Below, one piece after another: positions 10,864-20,082 of a DNA stretch of 64,000 nt; positions within the stretch are counted from its first letter, which is position 1; every line of letters starts with the position of its first letter. A program made the position numbers and the translations under genes. This stretch comes from Mesorhizobium japonicum MAFF 303099. GTDB taxonomy: Bacteria > Pseudomonadota > Alphaproteobacteria > Rhizobiales > Rhizobiaceae. The notes beneath the pieces were generated by a model that did not search any database, was not told the DNA's origin, and saw only the letters and a program-made list of their open reading frames with translations. The DNA lies in NCBI RefSeq assembly GCF_000009625.1, contig NC_002678.2:4682001-4746000 (forward strand). The letters run 5' to 3'.

Positions 10864-11059
10864 AGCCGTTTCTCATCTTGATGTTAGCTCCATACCTGCC
10901 GCGCTCTCCTATGTCTCTGATCTTCAACTGTCGCGGCGCAACTTGTATTTCCGTCGTGCCAATTAGCCTGTGTAGAATAGTCTCCATGGAAGCGCGCACG
11001 GGTGCGCTTTATTGGGGCGCTGTTGGCGAAGGGCGGATTTGGTCGGCGCATCTGGTGCA

Positions 11060-11668
11060 GGTGTTCGATTCCACCCGTAGTGCGCGCCACGTCTCCGCCC
11101 TCGCCGCCGGCTTCATCTCGCTTCAATCCACACGGTCCTAAGGCTTGCGCACTATTGTCCATGAGTTTTTGAGACATGTGGGTGTATTCGAGGGCGTAAC
11201 GGCGGGCGTATCCCTGCAGGTTGCCCTCGGCCTTGGACAGTGCATCGACATCGAGGATGGTGCGCCATTGCGGCTTGCCTGACCTGTAGGATTCCCAGTT
11301 CGCACGCCGCCACAAGGCTTGCACGTGCGTCCCGTCCTGCCAGAGTTGTCGATCATGTCGCCTTGCGCAAGGCCGGGCGAAGCAATACGATCGGTGGCCT
11401 GTAGGATCTTCAGAATGTCGGCTTGGTATTGTCTGTAGCGCGGATCTTTCGACAGCTTATTGACGGTCGATAGGTTATGCGCCCTGACCCAGGTCATCGC
11501 CTCGTCGTCGTCGACCTCGTTCAGATAGGCGCGGGGGTCGGTGGCATCGTTAGGAGCCTCGTTGGGGTTGGAACGGATCGCCTTGGCGATGGTGGTCATC
11601 TGGGGCTGGGCGGAAGCCGTCATGGCGGTCGCCGTAGCTAAGGCCGTCGCCGTCATTAAGCTGTTCAT
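11060..11668 (-). pseudogene. Decayed S9-family (prolyl oligopeptidase) gene
   Basis: The frame starts MNSLMTATALATATAMTASA, which resembles a signal peptide, and continues with DPRAYLNEVDDDEAMTWVRA and a DPRYRQYQADILKIL block, matching the N-terminal beta-propeller entry of S9 oligopeptidases. The family then continues in another frame (VQALWRRANWESYRSG, then KPQWRTILDVDALSK). So there is at least one frameshift near 11330. The C-terminal catalytic domain is absent and the frame dissolves before 11060. Non-functional. S9 peptidases of this type often sit beside peptide-siderophore transporters, and an MFS remnant lies just upstream. Confidence 0.75.
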
Positions 11669-11869
11669 AGATGTACTGCTGATGGTTAGCTCTTTCGAAA
11701 GCCTCGAAAAACGTAGCCGAAGCGATGGAAATGAACCGCTTCGCCTCTTCTAGGCAAGAGCTGTGCCAGTAAGACACGCTTGAATTCAATGGATTATTCT
11801 GGGGCGGTGGGCGGCCGTCTAGGATAAGTCGCACCGTAATTGTCGCAAGCGCGACACGCTTGTCGCTTG

Positions 11870-12115
11870 GGAGCATGCTGCCCAAGCGACAGAGGCGAAC
11901 GCCACCAGCTTGTTTTGAGGCGTGATTCGCCTCAGGTAGCCGTTGCTCATGCCCGCGATGAAAGCACCGGTGCCGAAGCCGCCAATAAAATGCCGTAGAC
12001 GATCCGTCCGCTCTTCAATTGATTCCGGACGACGAGAGGGAGCAGCGCCAGTATGGAAATGCTGGCCAAGCCGAAAATCAGAGATGTGAGGTTGGTACGG
12101 AGCTTGCTGGTACAT
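11870..12115 (-). pseudogene. Decayed MFS exporter fragment
   Basis: Two minus-strand frames together recover part of an MFS transporter of the EntS/enterobactin-exporter type: LRTNLTSLIFGLASISILAL and LVVRNQLKSGRIVYGILL in one frame, then GGFGTGAFIAGMSNGYLRR and NKLVAFASVAWAACS in another. A frameshift separates them and both ends of the gene are missing. Non-functional. Confidence 0.68.
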
Positions 12116-12182
12116 CAGCCGATCGCTTGTGAGAGCGAGATGGCTGGATAGCTCGGACACTGAGCAGAGGCGGGAATTAGCT

Positions 12183-12572
12183 ATGGCGCGAGCTGACGTA
12201 GAGCGATTCATCAACGAGTTGGGAAAAAAAGGCAGTCCGCTTGAAAACCTCAAACGGCGTGCTGGAGGGCTTGCATCGATTGTAGAATTTGCAAAGGACC
12301 TCGACTACAACATCACACTCGACGAGGTTAAAGGTTTTATCCGATCGAACAGCCGAGAAAAACCAAATAGCAAGAAGCTTCGCGCGACTGCGGGCCGCAA
12401 GGGTGGTTCGAGTGTTTCGACCTTGACCAGCCTTGTACACACCAATGCGTTGGCTAATTGCGCTCCGTGTACGTCCATGAGCCCTGTTAAAGTCGATGGA
12501 AAAACTGCAGCGGTCGCGGTCGCGGTCGCGGTCGTTGTCGTTGTTGTGATAGTTGTAGCTGTCGCGAGCTAG
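12183..12572 (+). CDS. Nif11-type RiPP precursor with an Ala/Val core
   Basis: 129 residues from the ATG at 12183 (RBS-like AGAGGCGGG upstream). Residues 1-55 have the Nif11 leader pattern: MARADVERFINELGKKGSPL, an Ala/Gly-rich helix, then IVEFAKDLDYNITLDEVKGF. Nif11 leaders are used by RiPP-modifying enzymes. The middle is Ser/Thr-rich with ANCAPC. The last 23 residues are almost only Ala and Val with one Ile (AAVAVAVAVVVVVVIVVAVA), encoded by repeating GCGGTC codons. A hydrophobic beta-branched tail is what PoyD-type epimerases convert to alternating D/L residues. The radical SAM gene follows 41 bases later. No GG cleavage site is obvious; VDGKT before the tail is a candidate. The precursor role is inferred from leader, tail and neighbour. 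Confidence 0.8.
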   Translation: MARADVERFINELGKKGSPLENLKRRAGGLASIVEFAKDLDYNITLDEVKGFIRSNSREKPNSKKLRATAGRKGGSSVSTLTSLVHTNALANCAPCTSMSPVKVDGKTAAVAVAVAVVVVVVIVVAVAS

Positions 12573-12613
12573 CTCTGATCGCATTGGCTCGAAGGAGCCG
12601 GTCTGAAGAGAAC

Positions 12614-14131
12614 ATGATCGCAAAGCTTGTCAACGAGATAATGCCATCAGGCGGACAAGGGACCGCTGCAAGGGCTCATCTCTACCCCCGGAGCGAACGC
12701 TGGCGGCAGATTTTTGATCGGCGCACGCCTAAGGAACGGCGCAGTTTGTCACATATCAAGCGCTTCATGGAGCGGCTGGCCGGTGATGGGAAATTCCGTA
12801 CGGCGCTTTCCGAGAACCTCGACAACCCTCGGATAGTGACCGCGCGATACGGCATCGAAGTTGACCCAATGGAGATGCTGCCGCTCTGGTGCGGTGACTA
12901 CCTGAAGTATCGCTTCAAGCCGGAGTCTGCCCCGTGGCCGCTGGCTATGATGTGGGATGAGTATACGCGGGAGATGTTGCGCCATCGCGACCTCCTGCGC
13001 GGCCAAGGCGAAATGTCGACTATCAATCCTCGCTTTCATGCCTGGCGCGAGCGCCAAATCCGGCGCTGTAACGACGAAATGGGCGAATTGGCGCCGTCAA
13101 TCGCGCACTCTGTCATCGCTTTCGAGCTGAGCGAAGGCTGCACCGTCGGTTGCTGGTTCTGTGGCCTCTCGGCGGGTACCTTCAAAGGTTACTATGAATA
13201 CACTGAGGAGCATGCAGAGGTTTGGCGCGGCGTGCTCCGTGCGGCGAGCGAAATGTTTGGTTCGGCAGTCCGCACTGGCTTCTGTTACTGGGCCACAGAC
13301 CCGATCGACAACCCGGAGTACGACCGTTTTCTGTTCGACTACCATCAGATCACGGGCGAATTGCCACAAACGACGACGGCGGCCCCGCTCAAGGATCAGG
13401 CACTCACCAACCGCGTGCTCGAACTGTTCGAACGCTACGGTCGCGTGACCAATCGTTTCTCAGTGCTAAGCACGGACCATCTTAATCAGATACACGCGGC
13501 GTTTTCGCCCGAGGACCTGATGGGGGTCGAACTCATCCTGCAGGGCAAGGACGGGCCGACCGCAAAGGCTTTCACCGGGCGCGCACGAGCGCGGAAGGAG
13601 AAACTCAGGGCAGCCGGCAAAGACGCCGCAATCGCCGTGCCGGAGGGCTGTCCCACGACAATCGCCTGTGTTTCTGGCTTTCTCGTGAACATGCGGCAGG
13701 GACGTTTACAACTGGTGACGCCGGTACCGGGTAGCGAACGCTGGCCTCTCGGGTACCGAATCGTGGCTCAACGTTTCTTCAGCACGCCCGACGAGTTCCG
13801 GGAAGGTCTCGATAGCATCATCGACGAGAATATGCTCGAAAGCCCCCCTCCCAACCGGCCAATTCGCTTCCGCGGAGACCTGCAATACGAGGCAGGGGAC
13901 CACTGCTTCCATCTCCGCTCACGCAACAGTGAGCATCGAGTGCTCGACGGGGTGGTTCCGATTCCCATTGGCCATCTAATCGCGAGCGGGAACTGTACAG
14001 CCTCGGAGCTGATTATGCGGGCCACGGACGGAGCGAGCGTCCTTGCAGTCGCCGACTTGCTCGATCAGCTATACGCGGCTGGGGTGATCGAAGAGGACCT
14101 CGACGACATTTCGCTTGGCAAAACGGGATGA
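12614..14131 (+). CDS. PoyD-like radical SAM peptide epimerase
   Basis: 505 residues from the ATG at 12614 (an in-frame TTG at 12584 is possible). The radical SAM cluster motif CTVGCWFCG (CX3CX2C) is at about residue 176, unusually central, with SIAHSVIAFELSEG before it and an aromatic ATDPIDNPEYDRFLFDY region after it. This layout and the paired Nif11 precursor match the family annotated as radical SAM RiPP-maturation amino-acid epimerases (PoyD, OspD and AvpD type), which invert L residues to D in a precursor core. A C-terminal winged-helix-like region (about 440-500; VLAVADLLDQLYAAGVIEE) may bind the leader. No protease, transporter or methyltransferase is adjacent intact. Assignment is by motif and context. 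Confidence 0.75.
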   Translation: MIAKLVNEIMPSGGQGTAARAHLYPRSERWRQIFDRRTPKERRSLSHIKRFMERLAGDGKFRTALSENLDNPRIVTARYGIEVDPMEMLPLWCGDYLKYRFKPESAPWPLAMMWDEYTREMLRHRDLLRGQGEMSTINPRFHAWRERQIRRCNDEMGELAPSIAHSVIAFELSEGCTVGCWFCGLSAGTFKGYYEYTEEHAEVWRGVLRAASEMFGSAVRTGFCYWATDPIDNPEYDRFLFDYHQITGELPQTTTAAPLKDQALTNRVLELFERYGRVTNRFSVLSTDHLNQIHAAFSPEDLMGVELILQGKDGPTAKAFTGRARARKEKLRAAGKDAAIAVPEGCPTTIACVSGFLVNMRQGRLQLVTPVPGSERWPLGYRIVAQRFFSTPDEFREGLDSIIDENMLESPPPNRPIRFRGDLQYEAGDHCFHLRSRNSEHRVLDGVVPIPIGHLIASGNCTASELIMRATDGASVLAVADLLDQLYAAGVIEEDLDDISLGKTG

Positions 14132-14296
14132 CGGGCGCGGGCCGCGGGCTTTTTTGTCCGCAACGCCACTGCCCTGCGTCCCGCTCGGGTGAAGCGGGCT
14201 ATCGCGGCCGGCCTCGACGAAATCGAGGTGCTCGCCGAAGGCTTCGCCAATGACAATGGCGCCAAGCTTACCGGACCGCTCTATGCCGACGGTTGG

Positions 14297-14450
14297 CATT
14301 GAAGTCATTGGCGAGCCAGGCCGGCGTGGCGTTCCCCTCACGGATCATCTGGTCCCACCTCCAGGTCATCGAACGCGATGTTGCCCGCTCGGCTCTCGCG
14401 GATGAAGGCGTGAAGCGGCTGATGACCATTCCCGGCGGGGCTGCGAAGCC
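14297..14450 (+). pseudogene. IS110-type transposase fragment
   Basis: The frame contains [18 protein letters not shown] followed directly by [10 protein letters not shown], matching the IS110 block that precedes '..RLMTIPGV'. It runs straight into the truncated nodF, whose first codons are missing, so the insertion probably removed the nodF 5' end. Too short for a functional element. Confidence 0.5.
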
Positions 14451-14484
14451 CCTGAGCCACGCGACCGAAAGCGGCGCAACAGGG

Positions 14485-14717
14485 AACCGCGTCGAATCGG
14501 AGAGCGGCGAGAGTGTGTCCACCATCGGCGAAATAACGACTGCCACGGAACTGACCTCGCTCGGAGTCGATTCGCTGGGTCTGGCGGATCTCCTCTGGGA
14601 TGTGGAGCAGGCCTACGACATCAAGATCGACATGACGCGGCTGACGCCTGGTCGAATCTCAAGAATGTCGGCGACATGGTGGAAGCCGTCCGCGGTTTGC
14701 TCGCGAAGGAGGTCTGA
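14485..14717 (+). pseudogene. nodF: nodF (acyl carrier protein for Nod factor), truncated and frameshifted
   Basis: NodF carries the polyunsaturated fatty acid later put on the Nod factor. The visible part has [26 protein letters not shown] (the phosphopantetheine Ser is in GVDSLG) and [12 protein letters not shown], all typical of NodF. The first ~15 codons are replaced by IS110 sequence. After KIDM a net one-base deletion near 14638 shifts the frame, and the expected C-terminus ([17 protein letters not shown] and on to LLAKEV) is readable only in another frame, ending in TGA at 14715. The nodE start follows directly. Non-functional as read. Confidence 0.85.
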
Positions 14718-15925
14718 TTGGACAGGCGAGTCGTCATTACTGGGATAGGGGGGCTTTGCGGCTAGGCAACAACGCCGCCTCTATCTGGAAAGAGATGCGC
14801 GAAGGTCGCTCCGCCATCCGCCTGATGGTCACTTCCGCGCTTCATGAGATGAAGGGGACTGTCGGTACCGAGATCAAGGAGCTGCCCCAGCACGACATCG
14901 GCCGCAACCAGCTCGTCTCCATGGACCGCCACAGCTTGCTCGCTGTGCTTGCAGCGCGTGAAGCCATGCAGCACGCCGGACTTTCCTGCGATAAGGGAAA
15001 TCCGTATCGCTTCGGCGCGACAGTGGGCGTCTGCGGCTGGGGCTGGGGAACGGTCGAAGAAACCTACCGTGACCTCCTTTTGGGCGGCGCGACGCGTGCT
15101 GGCATTTACACTGCACCAAGGGGGTTGCCGAGCGCCGCTGCCAGCCAGGTCAGCATGAGTCTCGGCCTGCGCGGCCCGGTCTTTGCCATCGCCTCCGCAT
15201 GCGCATCAGCCAACCATGCGATCGCTTCGGCCGCGGATCAGATCAAGCTCGGCCGGGCCGACGTGATGCTTGCCGGAGGCGCCGAAGCGCCGCTCGTATG
15301 CCTTCAGATGAAGGCATGGGAAGCAATGCGCGCGCTCGCTCCAGATACGTGCCGGCCCTTCTCCGCCGACAGGAAGGGAGTGGTGATAGGCGAGGGTGCG
15401 GGCATGGCCGTGCTGGAAAGCTATGAGCATGCCGCCGTGCGCGGTGCCACAATCCTTGCCGAGATCGCAGGCATCGGCCTTTCCGGCGACGCCTTCCACA
15501 TCGTCGCGCCGTCTGTCGAGGGGCCGGAGGCCGCGATCCGCGCTTGCCTTGCCGACGCCGGGCTGAATGCGGAGGACGTGGACTACCTAAACGCCCACGG
15601 CACCGGCACCAAGGCCAACGATCAGACTGAGACGGCGGCGATCAAGCGCGTCTTCGGAGACTATGCCTATTCGATGTCTGTCTCGTCCACCAAGTCCATG
15701 TACGCGCATTGCCTGGGCGCAGCGAGCGCACTTGAAATGATCGCCTCCGTGATGGCGATCCAGGAGGGCATTGTGCCGCCGACCGCGAACTATCGCGAGC
15801 CAGACCCCGATTGCGATCTCGACGTCACGCCCAATGTGGCGCGCGAGCGCAAGGTGCGCGTGGCACTGAGCAACGCTTTCGCCATGGGCGGCATGAACGC
15901 AGTTCTGGCGTTCAAGCAAGTGTAG
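14718..15925 (+). pseudogene. nodE: nodE (beta-ketoacyl synthase for Nod factor), frameshifted near its start
   Basis: NodE is the host-range condensing enzyme that works with NodF. The TTG at 14718 directly after the nodF stop begins [15 protein letters not shown] and hits TAG at 14763. A one-base deletion moves the rest to another frame ([19 protein letters not shown] onward), which then runs open for about 390 residues. That part keeps the thiolase-fold catalytic residues: [11 protein letters not shown] (Cys), [11 protein letters not shown] (His) and [12 protein letters not shown] (His). Only the extreme N-terminus is out of frame, and a TTG at 14756 could in principle restart translation, so partial function cannot be excluded. 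With nodF broken this is unlikely to matter. Confidence 0.85.
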
Positions 15926-16214
15926 AAGGCATGCGAGATGCCTCCAGTAACTCTATCTCTCGTTTCCAAATGCTTGCCGGATCACGATTGTGAAGGACGT
16001 GCCCTTGGACCGCCTCGGTGAATGCGCCAAGTGGCAGCGGAAGCTGGACAAGCCGGGGCCCCATCCTTTGCAAAATTCTCAACTGTTGAAGCGACGTCGA
16101 CGTACCGCTACCCGGAAGGTTAAGCGAGCCCTTCGAGTTCGGCTCGATGGCCTGTCCAAAGCTGTATCCGATAATATCTGAAAGGCGCATGGCCGCCAGT
16201 GACCGCTTCCGTGG

Positions 16215-16394
16215 AAGACCGGCCGCAACGCGCTCGTCACCGGAGCAAATGGTGGAATCGGCGAGGCCGTGGCGCGGACGCTGCACGCGCAGTGCGCAAC
16301 CGTCGGCCTGCACGGCACGCGTGTCGAAAAGCTCGAGATGTTGGCTGCCGAGCTTGGCGGGCGGACAAGACTGTTTCCGGCGATTGCCGGGTGA
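16215..16394 (+). pseudogene. nodG: nodG fragment (3-oxoacyl-ACP reductase-like)
   Basis: A frame with no start codon reads [20 protein letters not shown], then [27 protein letters not shown] and RTRLFP before a stop. This is the NAD-binding N-terminus of NodG/FabG (TGxxxGIG fold). The rest of the ~245-residue enzyme is missing. Its place 290 bases after nodE shows the original nodFEG order. The spacer between them contains nothing I recognise. Confidence 0.8.
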
Positions 16395-16685
16395 TCGCGC
16401 TGAGGCACCAGAGCGGCAGATTTTTTGCAGAGGTACTCGGACTGAATACGCGTTCCCATTCACGTTAGCTGTGGATAACAAGGCTGAATTAACATGCAAA
16501 TCTGCGCATCTAAATCGATTTGAGCACTCACGGACGTTGCGGACCAGAATCGCCGTCACCCTGAAATCGACAAGGCATCGGCTATCCCAAAATCGGGGCT
16601 TGACGTTACGTAAGGTCCTATGTTTTCCGATGTGCAGGAACGACTTCCAGTCTCAGCCCAAGGGCGACGAAAATGAGGGGCAGCA

Positions 16686-16877
16686 ATGGTGGCTGGCGAA
16701 CCTAATGACGTGCGCGTCAAGCGTTGTGGTGGGGGATGGGTTGTTCATATTGTCGAGGACGGCAAACTGACAGTTCTTCGGTTCAAGACACAGTTTCCCG
16801 CCGAAAATTACGCCGATGGCCAACGAGCCAGGCTCGGTCTTGCTGCCAAGCCACCGATCGACGAACCTGATATGTAA
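16686..16877 (+). CDS. Small protein of unknown function
   Basis: 63 residues, soluble, starting MVAGEPNDVRVKRCGGGWVV. A good ribosome site (GAGGGGCAGCA) precedes the ATG. Composition is balanced and the sequence looks like a compact beta-rich domain (GGGWVVHIVEDGKLTVLRF, then a helix ENYADGQRARLGL). I do not recognise the family. It stands alone between decayed regions. Confidence 0.55.
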   Translation: MVAGEPNDVRVKRCGGGWVVHIVEDGKLTVLRFKTQFPAENYADGQRARLGLAAKPPIDEPDM

Positions 16878-17322
16878 CCGGATCAGGCGTCGGATGGCTG
16901 GTGAGCCTTGGCGCCGGCGGGAAACACTTGCCGAAGGCCCACCTCAATGCTGCTTGCGGCCGTTCGGCTAGCCATATTCGCGATGATGGTTGGCACCGCT
17001 GCCGATGCGGAAGACGGTAGCCTGCTTGATCGACACGGCGGCAAAGATCATGAAAAGCCAGGTCGTCAAGGACCCGGCCGCGGCGCTTGAGAAAGCAGCA
17101 AGAATTTGCAAGCCGCCACCGCAAGTAACCTGAGACAAGGGTCAGACATGCAAACCGCTGTTCGCGGATCAGCAGCTGCGAGACATTGCGCCATCCCACG
17201 AAGGCCCACGGTGCCCAAGGCGTGGTGGGCATCAGCCTTTCGAAGCTGAGCATCAGCAACTTCGTCGAGTCTTGGACCAGACGCTCTTCAGTGCCGAGGC
17301 TCGCACATCTGTGGAGCGCGGC

Positions 17323-17775
17323 TCACGCCCCGGAGACCAGGGCAGGAATGACCAAAGGCTCATCCGCCTCGTCAAGAATGGCGAAACTGTAACGGCCGTC
17401 TGTGTCAATATCGACGGAGTAGCTCAGGCGGTCGAGTATGTGGTTATCCTGGTCGAACGTGACGATGCGCGGCTTCAGCGAAGTGATATGCGCTTCGTCC
17501 AGGTAGATGGAGTTGCAGACGATAATCGGGTCGTCGGGCTGACAGGTGCGAGCCGCCGCTCCGTTGAGGATGCAGCACCGTGAGCCGCGCTCGCCGAGGA
17601 TGACATAGGTCGAAATCCGCGCACCGGAATTCTTGTTCCATATCTCCACGAATTCCATCGGCAGGATCCCGGCTGCCTCGCAGTGGTCGGGGTCGAGCGT
17701 TATCGAACCATGGTAGTTGAGGTTCGCTTCTGTGACGTGGATGCCGTGCAGCTTGCCGGCGACTAGTTTTCGCAT
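17323..17775 (-). CDS. panD: Aspartate 1-decarboxylase
   Basis: Makes beta-alanine from aspartate for pantothenate. It is a pyruvoyl enzyme made by self-cleavage at Gly-Ser: NYHGSITLD gives Gly23-Ser24, with Tyr21 just before. Other family blocks are MRKLVAGKLHGIHVTEANLN, EIWNKNSGARISTYVI and ILNGAAARTCQPDDPIIV. 150 residues, slightly longer than the usual 115-140 because of an extended C-terminus. It lies 58 bases after bioZ and is probably the last gene of the biotin operon, linking CoA and biotin supply. Confidence 0.93.
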   Translation of the reverse strand: MRKLVAGKLHGIHVTEANLNYHGSITLDPDHCEAAGILPMEFVEIWNKNSGARISTYVILGERGSRCCILNGAAARTCQPDDPIIVCNSIYLDEAHITSLKPRIVTFDQDNHILDRLSYSVDIDTDGRYSFAILDEADEPLVIPALVSGA

Positions 17776-17833
17776 TGGTCGTTGTCCCTGTATTCATCGT
17801 TCAAGGTCAGTCTTGGCAGTTCGGTTCGCGCGG

Positions 17834-18817
17834 CTAAATTCCAACGACGAGCGCACCGCCGCTAAGACCCGCACCCGCGGCCGCCAGAAGAACCTTCTCC
17901 CCCGGCCGGAACGGCGCCGCCCGATGGGCGAGCGACAGCGAGAGCGGGATCGTCGCGGCGGAAGAGTTGCCATACTCGGCGATCGTCTTGACGATCGCTT
18001 CATCGGCGATGCCGAGGTTTCGCCCGACCGCATCGAAAATGCGGGCATTGGCCTGGTGCGGTACGAACCGATCGATGTCCTGCGGCCGCATCCGGGCCGC
18101 CGCGAGTGCGTCCTGCGAGCAGGCAGTCATCATCTCAACCGCCTTGGCGAACACTTCGCGGCCGTCGGTGATCGTCATGCGGGTCTGCTCGAGATCGAGC
18201 TCGCCATGGAACGGGGTGTTGCTTCCGCCTGCCGGGATCTGGATCAGCCCGTAGCGCGAGCCGTCGGAATCCACCGAAGCGCCGAGAATACCCTGATAGG
18301 GATCCTCGCAAGGACCGATCACCAGGGCGCCGGCGGCATCGGCGAAAAGGACTGAGCTCGCGCGCTCGGCTGGATTGATGCGGCGGCTGAGGATGTTGGC
18401 GGCGATGACCAGCGCTGGTTTGCCGTGCAGGCGGGTGAACCCGTCCGCGAACATCAGCGCATAGACGAAGCCGGCGCAGGCGCCGGTCAGATCGACCGCG
18501 CCTGCGCGGCCAAGGCCGAGCTTGTGCGCGACCAAGGGTGCACTGGGCGGCAGAAGGTGGTCGGGTGTCGAGGTGGCAAGCAACAGCAGCCCGATGTCGC
18601 TGCGGTCAATACCGGCGTTCGCCAGCGCGATGTCGCCAGCCTGCGTGGCAAGACCAGACAGCGTGTCTCCGTCCGTTGCCCAGAAGCGCGAACGGATTCC
18701 GGTACGCCTTTCGATCCAGCCCGGCTCGAGGCCGAGATTGTTCTCGATCTCGGCATTCGCCACCTTGCGCCCAGGCGTATGATGACCGAACCCGAGAATG
18801 CGCGACGACTTGCTCAT
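17834..18817 (-). CDS. bioZ: BioZ, FabH-like beta-ketoacyl-ACP synthase for biotin
   Basis: 327 residues of the KAS III fold with the active-site Cys in [13 protein letters not shown] (Cys114), the His in [11 protein letters not shown] and the Asn in [10 protein letters not shown]. In Mesorhizobium bioZ stands in the biotin operon in place of bioC/bioH and makes the pimeloyl precursor by condensing a C5 acyl donor with malonyl-ACP. Its start overlaps the bioA stop by four bases (ATGA), showing translational coupling. Genomic position is the main reason to call BioZ rather than housekeeping FabH. Confidence 0.93.
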   Translation of the reverse strand: MSKSSRILGFGHHTPGRKVANAEIENNLGLEPGWIERRTGIRSRFWATDGDTLSGLATQAGDIALANAGIDRSDIGLLLLATSTPDHLLPPSAPLVAHKLGLGRAGAVDLTGACAGFVYALMFADGFTRLHGKPALVIAANILSRRINPAERASSVLFADAAGALVIGPCEDPYQGILGASVDSDGSRYGLIQIPAGGSNTPFHGELDLEQTRMTITDGREVFAKAVEMMTACSQDALAAARMRPQDIDRFVPHQANARIFDAVGRNLGIADEAIVKTIAEYGNSSAATIPLSLSLAHRAAPFRPGEKVLLAAAGAGLSGGALVVGI

Positions 18818-20082
18818 GGCCTAGACCCGAAGCGTTCGGCGGCCTCCTCGATCGCGTCGTAGAGTGCGTCCAACTCGCCGCCGGTGATGCAATAGGGCGG
18901 GAGAAGATAGAGGACATTGCCGAGCGGACGAACAAGCAGGCCGCGCTCGAGGAAGAACGCGCGCAGTTTCGGACCAATCTCGGCGAGATAGCCGGCGGAA
19001 CCGGTGCGCAGGTCGAGGGCAGCGATCGTGCCAGTGGCTCGGCAGTCGGTGAAATATGGGTTGTCCCGGAAGCGTTGCAGCCCGGCGGCCTGCTTCGCGC
19101 TCAAAGCCGCGACCCGCTCGGCCACCGGCTCGTCGCGCCAGATCTCGACATTGGCGAGTGCTGCCGCGCAGGCAATCGGATTGGCGGTGTATGAGCTCGA
19201 ATGAAAGAAGGTTTTCTTACGGTCTTCGGAATAATGGGCCTGGAAGATGGCATCGGTGGCGAGCGTGGCCGCCAAAGGGATCGCGCCACCGGTCAAGCCC
19301 TTCGACGTGCATAGGATGTCCGGAGAAATGGACGCCTGCTCGCAGGCGAACATGGTTCCGGTCCGCCCCCAGCCGGTCATTACTTCATCGGCGATCAGCA
19401 ACGTGCCGGAGGTTTCTGCGATCTTCTTCAATTCGGCCAGAACCCAGGCCGGATACATCAGCATGCCGCCGGCGCCTAGCACGAGCGGTTCGACGATCAG
19501 CGCGGCCGTGCGCCGGTCGCGGGCAACTGCCTCGAACCGATCCAGCGTCTCTTGTTCGCGTCCCGCGGCCGGGAAGGGGATGGTGTCGACCTCGAACAGC
19601 AAAGGTTCGTAGGCGGCGTTAAACGCGCCACGGGCACCGACGCTCATCGTCCCGATGGTGTCGCCATGATAGCTGTGCTCCATGACGACGATGCGCGAGC
19701 GCGGCGCGTCGATGTTGCGGAAATAGCCGAGCGCCATCTTCAGCGCGACCTCGACGGAGGTCGAGCCGCTGTCGGAATAGAACACCCAGTCGAGTCCGGC
19801 GGGAGCGAGGCCGACAAGTGCCTTGGCCAGGCGCTCTGCCGGCTCGTGGGTGAAGCCAGCGAAGATGATCTGGACGAGGCTAGACGCGGTCGTCTCGATA
19901 GCCTTGATGATGCGGGGATGGCGGTGGCCGTGCGTGACGACCCACCAGGAGGAAATGGCATCCAGGATGCGCGTGCCGTCGGCCTTGTAGAGGTAGGCGC
20001 CTTCCGTCCGGGCGATTTCAGGGATGGCGGGCTCGAGCGCGTGCTGGGTGAAGGGATGCCACACACGGGACTGCGGCATCAT
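18814..20082 (-). CDS. bioA: Adenosylmethionine-8-amino-7-oxononanoate aminotransferase
   Basis: 422 residues. A PLP enzyme that converts KAPA to DAPA using SAM as amino donor. Seen: [13 protein letters not shown] at the start, [64 protein letters not shown] and the PLP lysine in [16 protein letters not shown]. Overlaps both neighbours (bioD upstream, bioZ downstream) by four bases. Confidence 0.97.
   Translation of the reverse strand: MMPQSRVWHPFTQHALEPAIPEIARTEGAYLYKADGTRILDAISSWWVVTHGHRHPRIIKAIETTASSLVQIIFAGFTHEPAERLAKALVGLAPAGLDWVFYSDSGSTSVEVALKMALGYFRNIDAPRSRIVVMEHSYHGDTIGTMSVGARGAFNAAYEPLLFEVDTIPFPAAGREQETLDRFEAVARDRRTAALIVEPLVLGAGGMLMYPAWVLAELKKIAETSGTLLIADEVMTGWGRTGTMFACEQASISPDILCTSKGLTGGAIPLAATLATDAIFQAHYSEDRKKTFFHSSSYTANPIACAAALANVEIWRDEPVAERVAALSAKQAAGLQRFRDNPYFTDCRATGTIAALDLRTGSAGYLAEIGPKLRAFFLERGLLVRPLGNVLYLLPPYCITGGELDALYDAIEEAAERFGSRP

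Noticed and set aside
10864..10940. Possible FNR/FixK box upstream of hemN
   Set aside because: Only half-sites (TTGAT or GATCTTCAA) are visible; no proper TTGAT-N4-ATCAA.
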